From Rivihabitans pingtungensis (GTDB taxonomy: Bacteria; Pseudomonadota; Gammaproteobacteria; Burkholderiales; Aquaspirillaceae): 40,238 nt of DNA. The notes beneath the pieces are model-generated. The model made no database searches. It was not told the origin of the DNA and was given only the letters and a program-made list of their open reading frames with translations. The stretch lies in the NCBI RefSeq assembly GCF_003201855.1, contig NZ_QJKI01000030.1, positions 1 to 40,238 of the forward strand. Direction: 5' to 3'. Below, one piece after another: positions 1 to 7,757 of the stretch (its first letter is position 1; each line of letters opens with the position of its first letter). A program made the translations under genes and the position numbers.

Positions 1-1509
1 GGCTCGCCCAGCATCACGCTGACTGGCTCGCAAGCCAACCTGAATGCCTTTATTGCCGCCGGTCGGCTGACCGCCACCACCCCGGCCGGCATGGCCGGGC
101 CGTTCACCATCACGCTGGACAGCGATGACAATGGGCTGAGTGGCGCGGGAGGTGCCAAGCAGGACAGCAAGACACTGACCCTGAATGGCGTGGCCGCCCC
201 CGTGGTCAGCCCGCCGTCCAGCGGGGGCAACAGCAATCCGCTGTTCGACGGTGTGGAAGTCACCGCCGGCAGCGTCTGGCGTGCGGATGGCCGCTACGTG
301 CCCAGCCTGAATATTCCGGTGATTCCCCGCAATCGGGTAGACCAAGACCCCAGCAGCCCGAACGCCGACATCCCGCTGGCCGGCAGCAGCAGCACCCCGA
401 TCATCAAGGCCGAAATCCCCACCGGCATCGGCATGACCTCCATCGGCGGCGACAGCACCAAGACCGACAAAACCGACCTGATCACCGCCATCAAGAGCCG
501 CACGGTGGACAAATCCGCCGACCAGAACAGCATGGTGGATCTGGGTAATTTCTTCCTGAAAACCCTGCCCAACAGTGTCGACCTGTGGGTTCGTACCGTG
601 GTGATCAGCGCTGATTCCAGCAAGGATGCCGCCGGCAGTCTGGTGCTCCGTGGCCAGACCAGCGACAGCAATACCGACACCGCCCTGGTGCTGGATTTCA
701 GCAATCTGCCGAAAAACAGCAAGGTTTCCACCGAGAACATCAACTTTGCCGCTGTGGTCGGCGAGGTGAACATCACCACCGGTGATGGCAACCAATTGCT
801 GATTGCCGACAACAAGGCGCAAACGCTGGATCTGGGCGCCGGCAACGATACCGTGTATTCGGGGGCTGGCGATGACGTGCTGAACAACAGCAAAGGCAAC
901 GACAAACTGTTTGGCCAGGGCGGCAACGATACTTTCAATGCCGAGAACGGCCAGAACACCCTGCACGGCGGCACCGACAGCGACACCGCCAAATTTACCG
1001 GCAAGCGCGCGGATTACACCGTCGAGCGGCACGACGGCTACGTCAAGGTGATCAACAATGCCGACACCAGCAAGAGCACGCTGGTGGTGAATGTGGAAAC
1101 CCTGCAATTTGCCGATAGCAGTGAGACCATCCAGGCGCGTGACGAATTGAAGGTGCTGGCGGGGGCTTACCTGCAAATTCTGGGGCGTCAGCCTGATCTG
1201 TTTGGATTTGATTATTTTGGCCAGCTGCAAGCCCAGGGCAACAGCCTGGGCGCGCTGGCGCTGCATATGATCCACTCGGCCGAAGCCGCTGCCCGTGGCC
1301 TGATGCTGAATGGCGACCCCAGCCACGACGTGGCCATGCTCTATCGGGCGGTGCTGGGGCGTGAGGCGGACGCCAACGGCCAGATGGCCTGGGTGCAACA
1401 GATGCAGTCGGGTGGCATGACGCTGGAGCAGGTGGCCAATGCGTTCATGGTGTCTGGCGAGATGCAGAAGCACTATCTGGTGCAGACTGCTTGGGATTTT
1501 CTGGTGTAA
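1..1509 (+). CDS. RTX-type secreted protein with DUF4214 C-terminus (5' truncated)
   Basis: The frame is open from base 1, so the gene begins upstream of the window; the first ATG inside (91) is internal. The visible part of about 500 residues starts with a segment (LTGSQANLNAFIAAG) like those in large repetitive adhesins. It then has a low-complexity Asp/Asn/Ser-rich stretch and, around bases 830-990, degenerate glycine/aspartate nonapeptides of the RTX type (GAGNDTVYS, GAGDDVLNN, GQGGNDTF), which normally bind calcium. Bases about 1140-1480 encode two DUF4214-like units (YLQILGRQPDLFGFDYF and YRAVLGREADANGQMAW). The protein ends in DFLV, a hydrophobic tail typical of type I secretion signals. 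No T1SS genes are in view. Role as an extracellular or surface-layer-like adhesin is inference. Confidence 0.8.
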   Translation, partial: GSPSITLTGSQANLNAFIAAGRLTATTPAGMAGPFTITLDSDDNGLSGAGGAKQDSKTLTLNGVAAPVVSPPSSGGNSNPLFDGVEVTAGSVWRADGRYVPSLNIPVIPRNRVDQDPSSPNADIPLAGSSSTPIIKAEIPTGIGMTSIGGDSTKTDKTDLITAIKSRTVDKSADQNSMVDLGNFFLKTLPNSVDLWVRTVVISADSSKDAAGSLVLRGQTSDSNTDTALVLDFSNLPKNSKVSTENINFAAVVGEVNITTGDGNQLLIADNKAQTLDLGAGNDTVYSGAGDDVLNNSKGNDKLFGQGGNDTFNAENGQNTLHGGTDSDTAKFTGKRADYTVERHDGYVKVINNADTSKSTLVVNVETLQFADSSETIQARDELKVLAGAYLQILGRQPDLFGFDYFGQLQAQGNSLGALALHMIHSAEAAARGLMLNGDPSHDVAMLYRAVLGREADANGQMAWVQQMQSGGMTLEQVANAFMVSGEMQKHYLVQTAWDFLV

Positions 1510-1515
1510 ATCTGG

Positions 1516-1539
1516 CGCGGCGGCCTGCTGGCCGTCGCG
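1516..1539. terminator. stem-loop between convergent genes
   Basis: CGCGGCGGCC and GGCCGTCGCG form a 10-bp stem (one G-U pair) around a TGCT loop, in the 36 bp between the RTX gene stop and the livF stop. There is no long T tract, so a bidirectional terminator is only likely. Confidence 0.5.
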
Positions 1540-1545
1540 TCGGGT

Positions 1546-2301
1546 TTACGCCGCCAGCGCCTGCCCCAGGTAATACGCCTGGATGTCCGGGCGGCCACGC
1601 AGTTCGGCCGCCGGGCCCGCCAGGCCGACACGGCCGTTTTCGATGATGTAGGCCGCGTCGGCATAGCGCAGCGCCAGATTGGCGTTTTGCTCGGCCAGCA
1701 AAAAACTCACCCCTTCTTGCTGATTCAGCTGACGCACGATGTCGAAAATTTCTTCGACAATCCGCGGCGCCAGGCCCATCGACGGCTCGTCCAGCAACAC
1801 CAGGCGCGGGCGCGCCATCAGCGCCCGGCCGATGGCGGTCATTTGCTGCTCGCCGCCCGAGGTGTAGCCGGCCTGGCTGTGGCGACGGGTTTTCAGCCGG
1901 GGAAAATAGTCATAGATGCGCGCCAGGTCCGCCGCCAGTTCGGCGCGTGAGGCGCGGCGCGCCAGCGCGCCGGTGATCAGGTTTTCTTCCACGGTCAGGT
2001 GGGCAAAGCAGTGGCGGCCTTCCAGCACCTGCACCAGCCCACGCGCCGCCAGCTGGGCGGCCGGCGCGTGGGTGATGGCCTCGCCCTGATAGCGGATGGC
2101 GCCGGCGGCCAGCTGGCCGCGCTCGGCGCTGACCAGGCCGGAAATGGTTTTCAGCGTGGTGCTCTTGCCGGCGCCGTTGGCGCCGAGCAGGGCGACAATC
2201 TGCCCGGCGTCCACCCGCAGCGAAATATCACTGACGGCCAGAATCACCTGGTTGTACACCACCTTGATCTGTTCAAGCTCAAGCAAGGGGGGTTGGCTCA
2301 T
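1546..2301 (-). CDS. livF: LivF-type ABC transporter ATPase
   Basis: 251-aa ATP-binding subunit of the branched-chain-amino-acid (HAAT) ABC family. Walker A GANGAGKST is at residues 40-48. The signature is TSGGEQQM, followed by Walker B LVLLDEP and the LivF hallmark SMGLAP. The ATG at 2301 is chosen over upstream in-frame ATGs because GGAG lies 6 nt before it. It is the last gene of the sfnG-liv operon, 44 bp after livK. With LivG it would energise the LivHM permease. Operon context points to an organosulfur substrate rather than leucine, which is inference. Confidence 0.93.
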   Translation of the reverse strand: MSQPPLLELEQIKVVYNQVILAVSDISLRVDAGQIVALLGANGAGKSTTLKTISGLVSAERGQLAAGAIRYQGEAITHAPAAQLAARGLVQVLEGRHCFAHLTVEENLITGALARRASRAELAADLARIYDYFPRLKTRRHSQAGYTSGGEQQMTAIGRALMARPRLVLLDEPSMGLAPRIVEEIFDIVRQLNQQEGVSFLLAEQNANLALRYADAAYIIENGRVGLAGPAAELRGRPDIQAYYLGQALAA

Positions 2302-2345
2302 GGCGGGCTCCATGGCGGGGCGGGCGCCCCGCCGCTTGGGTGGGA

Positions 2346-3677
2346 TCAGGATTCCTTGCTGCAATCACGCGGGGTGATGCCCTTTTCCTTGGCGTAGGCC
2401 TTGGACGAGGTTTCGATGATCGGGCGCAGCAGCGCGCGGTCGGCCTGCACCCAGTCGGAAATCACCTTCCACTGCTTGCCGTCCCACTGCTGGAAGCGCA
2501 CCGCGCCGCCGCCTTCGTGGTCCGAGCACGACAGCTTCAGCGGTTGCAGCAGGCCGTAGGCGCCAACTTCTTTCAGGCGTTTCTCGTCAAACTTGATGTG
2601 CTCAAAGCCCCAGCGCACCTGCTCGCCGGTCAGCGGCTTGGCGCCAAACTTGGCTTGCGCCACGCGCACCGCTTCCACGTTGAGAATGCCGTTGACCACG
2701 CCCAGGTTGTAATAGACATTGCCAAAGCGTTTCGGGTCGGCCAGATTGCCCTTGCCAGCGTCGATCACGGTTTTCTTGATGCCCTGCAACACCGGAAACT
2801 GCGTGCCGGACGGGTGGGTGGTGATCGACACATAGCCCTTGGCGGCAGCGCCGGCCGGGGCGGCGTCATCTTCCGAGTTGGACCAGATATTGCCGATGAT
2901 GTGGTCGGCCGGGAAGCCGGTTTTTTGCGCGGTTTTCAGCGCCACCGGGTTCATCACCCCCCAGCCGCGCAGAATCACCCAATCGGGTTTCTCCTTGCGG
3001 ATGGTCAGCCACTGCGACTGCTGTTCATTGCCCGGATGCGGCACTTCCAGCAGGGTCAGCTGAAAGCCGTATTTCTTGGCCAGCAATTCCAGAATCGGGT
3101 TGGTTTCCTTGCCGTAGGGCGAGCCGTGGAACAGGGTGACGATTTTCTTGCCCTTGAGCTTGTCCAGCCCGCCGCTCTTTTGCCCGATGTAGTTGATGAT
3201 GGCCGAGACTTCCGAGTACGGGTTCAACTGCAGCGGGAACACATAGGGGAACACGCTGCCGTCGGTGGAATCGGTGCGGCCATGGTTGATGGTGATCAGC
3301 GGCAGCTTGTCGGCGGTGGAGCGATCCAGCGTGGCGTAGGCGATGCCCACCGACAGCGGGTTGGTGGCCGCCGCCGGCGCGCCGTTCAGGCCTTTTTTCA
3401 GGCGCTCGTAGCACTCCACGCCTTTTTCCACCACGTATTCGGTTTCGCACTCGCTCCAGGTCAGCTTGACGCCATTGACGCCGCCTTCTTTGGCGTTGAT
3501 GTATTGCAGGTAATCAATAAAGCCGCCAAAAAACCCGGTGCCGCCGGCGGCGTATGGGCCGACGCGGTAGCTTTGCAGCGGAAAATACTGCTCACCGGCT
3601 GCCTGGCTGCTGCTGCTGAAGGCGGCCAGGCCGATGGCCAGCGCCAGCGGGAGTGCGCGAAGGGAAGATCGTGCCAT
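2346..3677 (-). CDS. livK: LivK-type periplasmic substrate-binding protein, copy 1
   Basis: 443-aa ABC substrate-binding protein of the type I periplasmic fold (Peripla_BP_6, LivK/UrtA-like). A signal peptide of about 25 residues (basic start, hydrophobic ALPLALAIGLAAF, cleavage near SQAAG) precedes the mature start EQYFPLQSYRVGPYAAGG. In-frame codons upstream of 3677 are ignored because the signal peptide starts here and AGGAG lies upstream. It is highly similar over its whole length to the gene at 20194; shared blocks include FFGGFIDY, ITINHGRTD, YHGSPYGKET-like, VPHPGNEQQ and DHEGGGAVR. It sits between livM (91-bp gap) and livF. Ligand unknown; a sulfone, sulfonate or other organosulfur compound is inferred from sfnG. 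Confidence 0.92.
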   Translation of the reverse strand: MARSSLRALPLALAIGLAAFSSSSQAAGEQYFPLQSYRVGPYAAGGTGFFGGFIDYLQYINAKEGGVNGVKLTWSECETEYVVEKGVECYERLKKGLNGAPAAATNPLSVGIAYATLDRSTADKLPLITINHGRTDSTDGSVFPYVFPLQLNPYSEVSAIINYIGQKSGGLDKLKGKKIVTLFHGSPYGKETNPILELLAKKYGFQLTLLEVPHPGNEQQSQWLTIRKEKPDWVILRGWGVMNPVALKTAQKTGFPADHIIGNIWSNSEDDAAPAGAAAKGYVSITTHPSGTQFPVLQGIKKTVIDAGKGNLADPKRFGNVYYNLGVVNGILNVEAVRVAQAKFGAKPLTGEQVRWGFEHIKFDEKRLKEVGAYGLLQPLKLSCSDHEGGGAVRFQQWDGKQWKVISDWVQADRALLRPIIETSSKAYAKEKGITPRDCSKES

Positions 3678-3768
3678 GGATAACAAGCTCCTGTAGAGAA
3701 GGGTGGAAATGCCCGATGGGTGGTGTCTCAATATGAATACGGTGCAATCGGTTTGCGCGGCGCGTGGC

Positions 3769-4836
3769 TCAGTAACGCAGCGGCCACACCCGCACACGCG
3801 CGGCAAACTGCCGCCACAGCCGCGCCAGGCCATCGGGCTCCTTGATCAGGAACACGATGATCAGCGCGCCAAAAATGATTTTTTGCAGGTTTTCCAGCTC
3901 GCCCGACGGCAGCCAGCCAGCCAGATAACTGGCGGACAGCACCGACAGGGCCACCGGCAGCAGCACGATGAACGCCGCCCCCAGGAAGTTGCCCAGAATG
4001 CTGCCCATGCCGCCGATGATGATGATGAACAGCACCTGGAATGAGCGGTTCAGGTCAAAGCCATGCGGCTCGACCGTGCCCAGATAGGTGAACGCCCACA
4101 GCGCGCCGGCCACGCCGAGGATGAAGCTGCTGATGGCAAAGGCCAGCAGCTTGGCCTTGAACACCGGAATGCCAATCACCGCGGCGGCCGTGTCCATATC
4201 GCGCACCGCCATCCAGTAGCGGCCCAATTCGCCGCGCACCAGATTGCGCGCCAGCCACACCAAGGGCAGCGCCACGCTCAGGGTGAGCAGATAGCGGCCC
4301 AGCGGCGAGCTGAAATCCTGGCCGGCCACCACCAGCGGCGGCGCGGTGATCACCCCGGAGGCGCTGTCATTGGAAAACCAGCTGAACTTGGTCAGCGCCC
4401 ACTGCACAAAAAACTGCGCCGCCAGCGTGGACACCAACAGATAAAACCCCTTGATGCGCGCGCTGGGCAGGCCGACCAGCACGCCAATCAGCGCCGCCGC
4501 CAGCCCGCCGCCGGCCACCCCGACCAGCAAGGGCAGGCCAGGCAGACGCAGCACCAGGTTGTAGGTGGTGAACGCCCCCACTGCCATGAAGGCCGCCGAG
4601 CCCAGCGACAGCTGGCCGGCGTAGCCAGTCAGCAGGTTCAGCCCCAGTCCGGCCAGCGACAGCACCAGAAACGGAATCAGAATGGCGCTGAACCAATAAT
4701 CGTTGCCCAGCCACGGCACCACCGTGTAGGCGGCCAGCAGCGTCAGCCACAGGCCGATGCGCTGCTGGCGCAGGCGAAACAGCCGACGGTCCTGCCGGTA
4801 GGCGGTGGCAAACTGCCCGGATTCCAGATAAAACAT
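3769..4836 (-). CDS. livM: LivM-type ABC transporter permease
   Basis: 355-aa integral membrane subunit of a HAAT-family importer. After a hydrophilic N-terminal segment, multiple hydrophobic helices follow. The family motif GLNLLTGYAGQLSLGSAAFMAVGA appears near residues 87-110 and the coupling region GGMGSILGNFLGAAF near residue 275. AGGAG lies 9 nt before the ATG. It follows livH by 24 bp. Expected partner is LivH, with LivF/LivG as motors. The C-terminus is short and basic. Confidence 0.93.
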   Translation of the reverse strand: MFYLESGQFATAYRQDRRLFRLRQQRIGLWLTLLAAYTVVPWLGNDYWFSAILIPFLVLSLAGLGLNLLTGYAGQLSLGSAAFMAVGAFTTYNLVLRLPGLPLLVGVAGGGLAAALIGVLVGLPSARIKGFYLLVSTLAAQFFVQWALTKFSWFSNDSASGVITAPPLVVAGQDFSSPLGRYLLTLSVALPLVWLARNLVRGELGRYWMAVRDMDTAAAVIGIPVFKAKLLAFAISSFILGVAGALWAFTYLGTVEPHGFDLNRSFQVLFIIIIGGMGSILGNFLGAAFIVLLPVALSVLSASYLAGWLPSGELENLQKIIFGALIIVFLIKEPDGLARLWRQFAARVRVWPLRY

Positions 4837-4860
4837 CGTGTCAGCTCCTGATGACGCGGG

Positions 4861-5742
4861 TCACACCCGCTCGATGGCGCGCTCGCCAAACAACCCGGCC
4901 GGCCGCACCAGCAAAAACGCCAGCGCCAGCACATACGGAAACCAGTTTTCAATGCCGCCGCCGACCAGCGGGCCGATATACACCTCGGCCAGCTTTTCTG
5001 CGCCGCCAATCAGCAAGCCGCCGACAATCGCCCCGCCCATCGAAGTGAAGCCGCCGATGATCAGCACCGGCAGCGCCTTGAGCACCACCAGCGACAGCGA
5101 AAACTGCACCCCCAGCCGCGCGCCCCACAACAGCCCGGCCACCAGGCCAACAAAGCCGGCCACCGCCCAGACAATCGCCCACATGCGCCGCAGGCCGATG
5201 CCCACCGCCAGCGCCGCCAGCGGATCGTCGGCCACGGCGCGCAGCGACAAGCCCATGCGCGTGCGGCTGAACAGCAGCGACAGCAGCGCCACCAGCACGC
5301 CGGCGGTGGCGGCGGCAAACAAATCAAACTGCGACAGCAACAGGGGGCCGATTTCCAGCGGCACGTCGTCGATGCCCAGCTCCAGGCCATGCACCTGCGA
5401 GCCCCACAACAACTGGGCGCCGCCCTCGATGATGTAGCTCAGCCCCAGCGTGGCCATGAACAGGGTGATTGGCGGCCGGTTGACCAGGTGCTGCAACACC
5501 AGCCGCTCGATCAATAGCGCCAGCGCCAGCATGGCCAGCAGGGTGAGCGCCAGCGCCAGGGCAAACGGGACTTCACGCTCCAGCAGGCTGACAAAGGTCA
5601 GCGCGGCAAACAGCACCATCGAGCCCTGGGCAAAGTTGAACACCCCGGACGCCTTGTAGATCAGCACAAAGCCAATGGCGACCAGCGAATACATCACCCC
5701 GGCCAGCAGCCCGCCGAGCAGCACTTCCATAAAAAAAGACAT
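4861..5742 (-). CDS. livH: LivH-type ABC transporter permease
   Basis: 293-aa permease with about eight hydrophobic segments and LivH motifs: GVMYSLVAIGFVLIYKASGVFNFAQG near the N-terminus and GGFTSMGGAIVGGLLIG near residue 240. The ATG at 5742 is chosen because GGGAGG lies immediately upstream; an in-frame TTG four codons earlier overlaps that ribosome binding site. It forms the membrane channel with LivM. The gap to livG is 84 bp. Confidence 0.93.
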   Translation of the reverse strand: MSFFMEVLLGGLLAGVMYSLVAIGFVLIYKASGVFNFAQGSMVLFAALTFVSLLEREVPFALALALTLLAMLALALLIERLVLQHLVNRPPITLFMATLGLSYIIEGGAQLLWGSQVHGLELGIDDVPLEIGPLLLSQFDLFAAATAGVLVALLSLLFSRTRMGLSLRAVADDPLAALAVGIGLRRMWAIVWAVAGFVGLVAGLLWGARLGVQFSLSLVVLKALPVLIIGGFTSMGGAIVGGLLIGGAEKLAEVYIGPLVGGGIENWFPYVLALAFLLVRPAGLFGERAIERV

Positions 5743-5826
5743 CAGCCCTCCCAAAACATCGTCGTGGTCTGCCTGGCGCCGCTCACCACACCCGCCAGAC
5801 GTTGGCGTGTTGTCGCGGCGCGGCTG

Positions 5827-6597
5827 TCAATGCGCCGCGCCCAGGTAGGCGGCAATCACCTCCGGGTGATGGCGCACCGTATCCGGGTCGCCGTCGGCGA
5901 TTTTTTTGCCGTAATCCAGCGCGACGATGTGGTCGGACACATCCATCACCACGCCGATATCGTGTTCGATCAACACCACCGTGGCGCCAAAGGCGCGATT
6001 GGCGGCGCGGATAAAGCGGCTCATTGCCCGCTTTTCGTCCTGGTTCATGCCGGCCATCGGCTCATCCAGCAGCAACAGCCGCGGCTGCGCCGCCAGCGCG
6101 CGCGCCAGCTCTACCCGCTTTTGCAGGCCATAGGGCAGCTCGCCGACAATCGCCTGCCGCCAGGGTTGAATCTCCAGAAAATCCAGAATCTCTTCCGCCT
6201 GCTCGCGCTGGCGGTCTTCCTCGCCGGGCGCGCGGCCCAGGGTCAGCGCCTGCTCGGCCCAACTGGCGCGGCTGCTGAGGTTGGCGCCGCTGATGACGTT
6301 GTCCAGCACCGACATGCCCTTGAACAAGGCGATGTTCTGAAAGGTGCGGGCAATGCCCAGCTCGGCGGCGTGGTGCGGCGACATGCGCCGGCGGGTTTCG
6401 CCGGCAAAATGGATGTCGCCTTCCTGCGGCGCGTACACACCGTTGATGACGTTCAGCAAGGAACTCTTGCCGGCGCCGTTGGGGCCAATCAGCGCGCAGA
6501 TTTCACCCTCGGCGACGGCAAAACTGATGTCGGTGATGGCTTTGACGCCTTTGAACGACAAAGAAATATTCGACAAGCGCAACAATTCAGCGGACAT
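5827..6597 (-). CDS. livG: LivG-type ABC transporter ATPase
   Basis: 256-aa ATPase with Walker A GPNGAGKSS, the LivG/BraF-type segment GIARTFQNIALF, a variant signature PYGLQKRVELARALA, Walker B LLLLDEP and the LivG hallmark MAGMNQDE. The C-terminal IAAYLGAAH is typical of LivG. The start is 4 nt after the stop of the acyl-CoA-ligase-like gene, with GGAG upstream, so translational coupling is likely. Together with LivF it powers LivHM. Confidence 0.94.
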   Translation of the reverse strand: MSAELLRLSNISLSFKGVKAITDISFAVAEGEICALIGPNGAGKSSLLNVINGVYAPQEGDIHFAGETRRRMSPHHAAELGIARTFQNIALFKGMSVLDNVISGANLSSRASWAEQALTLGRAPGEEDRQREQAEEILDFLEIQPWRQAIVGELPYGLQKRVELARALAAQPRLLLLDEPMAGMNQDEKRAMSRFIRAANRAFGATVVLIEHDIGVVMDVSDHIVALDYGKKIADGDPDTVRHHPEVIAAYLGAAH

Positions 6598-6600
6598 GCC

Positions 6601-7743
6601 TCAGGCTCCGGCAGAAGTGACAAACGGCCGCGCCGCCGTGGCCGGCGCAGACGCCTCTTGCCAGCGCGCGACATCGGGCAGCGCATGCAAACGCACCCCC
6701 AGCCGGGCAAACCACTCGGCCTGCGCCGCCGGCAAGGGCGGCCCCAGCAGCAAGGGATGGCGGGTGTGGATCAAGCCCAGCACATCCAGCAGCGGACGGC
6801 GCACCAGCCAGTAGCCCAGAGCCCGACCCGGCGCGCCGCCCTGGCCAGACAGCGCCCAGTCCACCAGCCGGCGTTGCCAGTGCCCCGGCGGCGGCAGGCG
6901 GCGGGCGACGTCGTCGGCCAGGCGGCCATAGGTTTCCCGCGTGCCGGCCACCAGGGTGGGGCCCAGCTCGCAGCGGTCTTGGTCGCGGGTGGCCAGGTTT
7001 TCCGGGAAATTCAGCGAAAATCCGGCCAAAAGCCATGGCGCAAACAGATGACGCGCCTGCTCGGCGGTGGCAAAGGCGCGCGCCGCCAGCGCGCGCTCAT
7101 CGGCGCTCAGGCCATGGGCGCGCACCCGTTCGCCGCCTTCTTGCAGCAAAAAGGCGTGGCTGAGCGCCTGGGTTTCCAGGCCGCCATGCTCGCCCCAGCG
7201 GAAAAACCGGAAAGCCGTCTGCTCAGGCGTCGCCGCCAGCGCAGGCGGCGCGGCCTGCCCGGCCAGCAGCTCGGCGTAGGCGCGCCCGGCCGGGCCGCCG
7301 GCTTGCGCTTCGCGGCGGGCGTCCAGATAAATCACCGGCGCCGCCTCGCCCAGCGCGGCCAGCGTCACCGCCCGCTGCGCCGGGCCGTCGATCAGCGTGA
7401 CGGCAGGCTGGGCGGCGGCGATCAGGCCGGACAGCGCCTCGGCCGGCAAGGCCGGATCCAGCGCCGCCACTTCGGCGCCCAGCCAGTGCGCGGCCAGGCT
7501 CAGCAGCGCCGTCTGCGGGCGCGGCGGGGTCAGCGCCAGCAGACGCTGGCCAGGCCCCAGGCCCAGCCCGGCCAGCGCGGCGGCCAGCCGGCCCACCTCG
7601 TCGGCCAGCTCGGCCCAGTTGCGCTCGCGCCACACGCCCAGGCGCTTGTGACGCAAGGCTGCCCGCCGCCCCTGGCGCGCGGCCTGCTCCAGCAAGACGG
7701 CGGGCAGGGTGGCCGCCGATGGCAAGGTCAAAGGCTTGGCCAT
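6601..7743 (-). CDS. degenerate acyl-CoA synthetase (ANL family) homologue, catalytic motifs lost
   Basis: 380 aa. Residues about 15-100 (AALRHKRLGVWRERNWAEL, then GLGPGQRLLAL and AAHWLGAEVAALDP) match the N-terminal subdomain of long-chain fatty-acid CoA ligases (AMP-binding family), which are often encoded inside liv-type operons. The position of the ATP-binding P-loop (normally YTSGTTGKPKG) is occupied by RFFRWGEHGGLETQALSHAF at about 179-198, so every diagnostic residue is gone. Downstream ligase-like segments remain (LFAPWLLAGFSLNFPE; RPLLDVLGLIHTRHPL). The protein ends near where the YGQTE motif would start, so the catalytic C-terminal domain is absent. The frame is intact over 1.1 kb, with GGAG before the ATG and tight spacing to both neighbours. 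It is therefore a retained non-enzymatic protein or a very recent pseudogene. Its function in the transporter operon is unknown. Confidence 0.75.
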   Translation of the reverse strand: MAKPLTLPSAATLPAVLLEQAARQGRRAALRHKRLGVWRERNWAELADEVGRLAAALAGLGLGPGQRLLALTPPRPQTALLSLAAHWLGAEVAALDPALPAEALSGLIAAAQPAVTLIDGPAQRAVTLAALGEAAPVIYLDARREAQAGGPAGRAYAELLAGQAAPPALAATPEQTAFRFFRWGEHGGLETQALSHAFLLQEGGERVRAHGLSADERALAARAFATAEQARHLFAPWLLAGFSLNFPENLATRDQDRCELGPTLVAGTRETYGRLADDVARRLPPPGHWQRRLVDWALSGQGGAPGRALGYWLVRRPLLDVLGLIHTRHPLLLGPPLPAAQAEWFARLGVRLHALPDVARWQEASAPATAARPFVTSAGA

Positions 7744-7757
7744 GGCCGTGCGCTCCG

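Noticed and set aside
2340..3683. Plus-strand open frame opposite livK
   Set aside because: Antisense shadow of a well supported signal-peptide-bearing binding protein.
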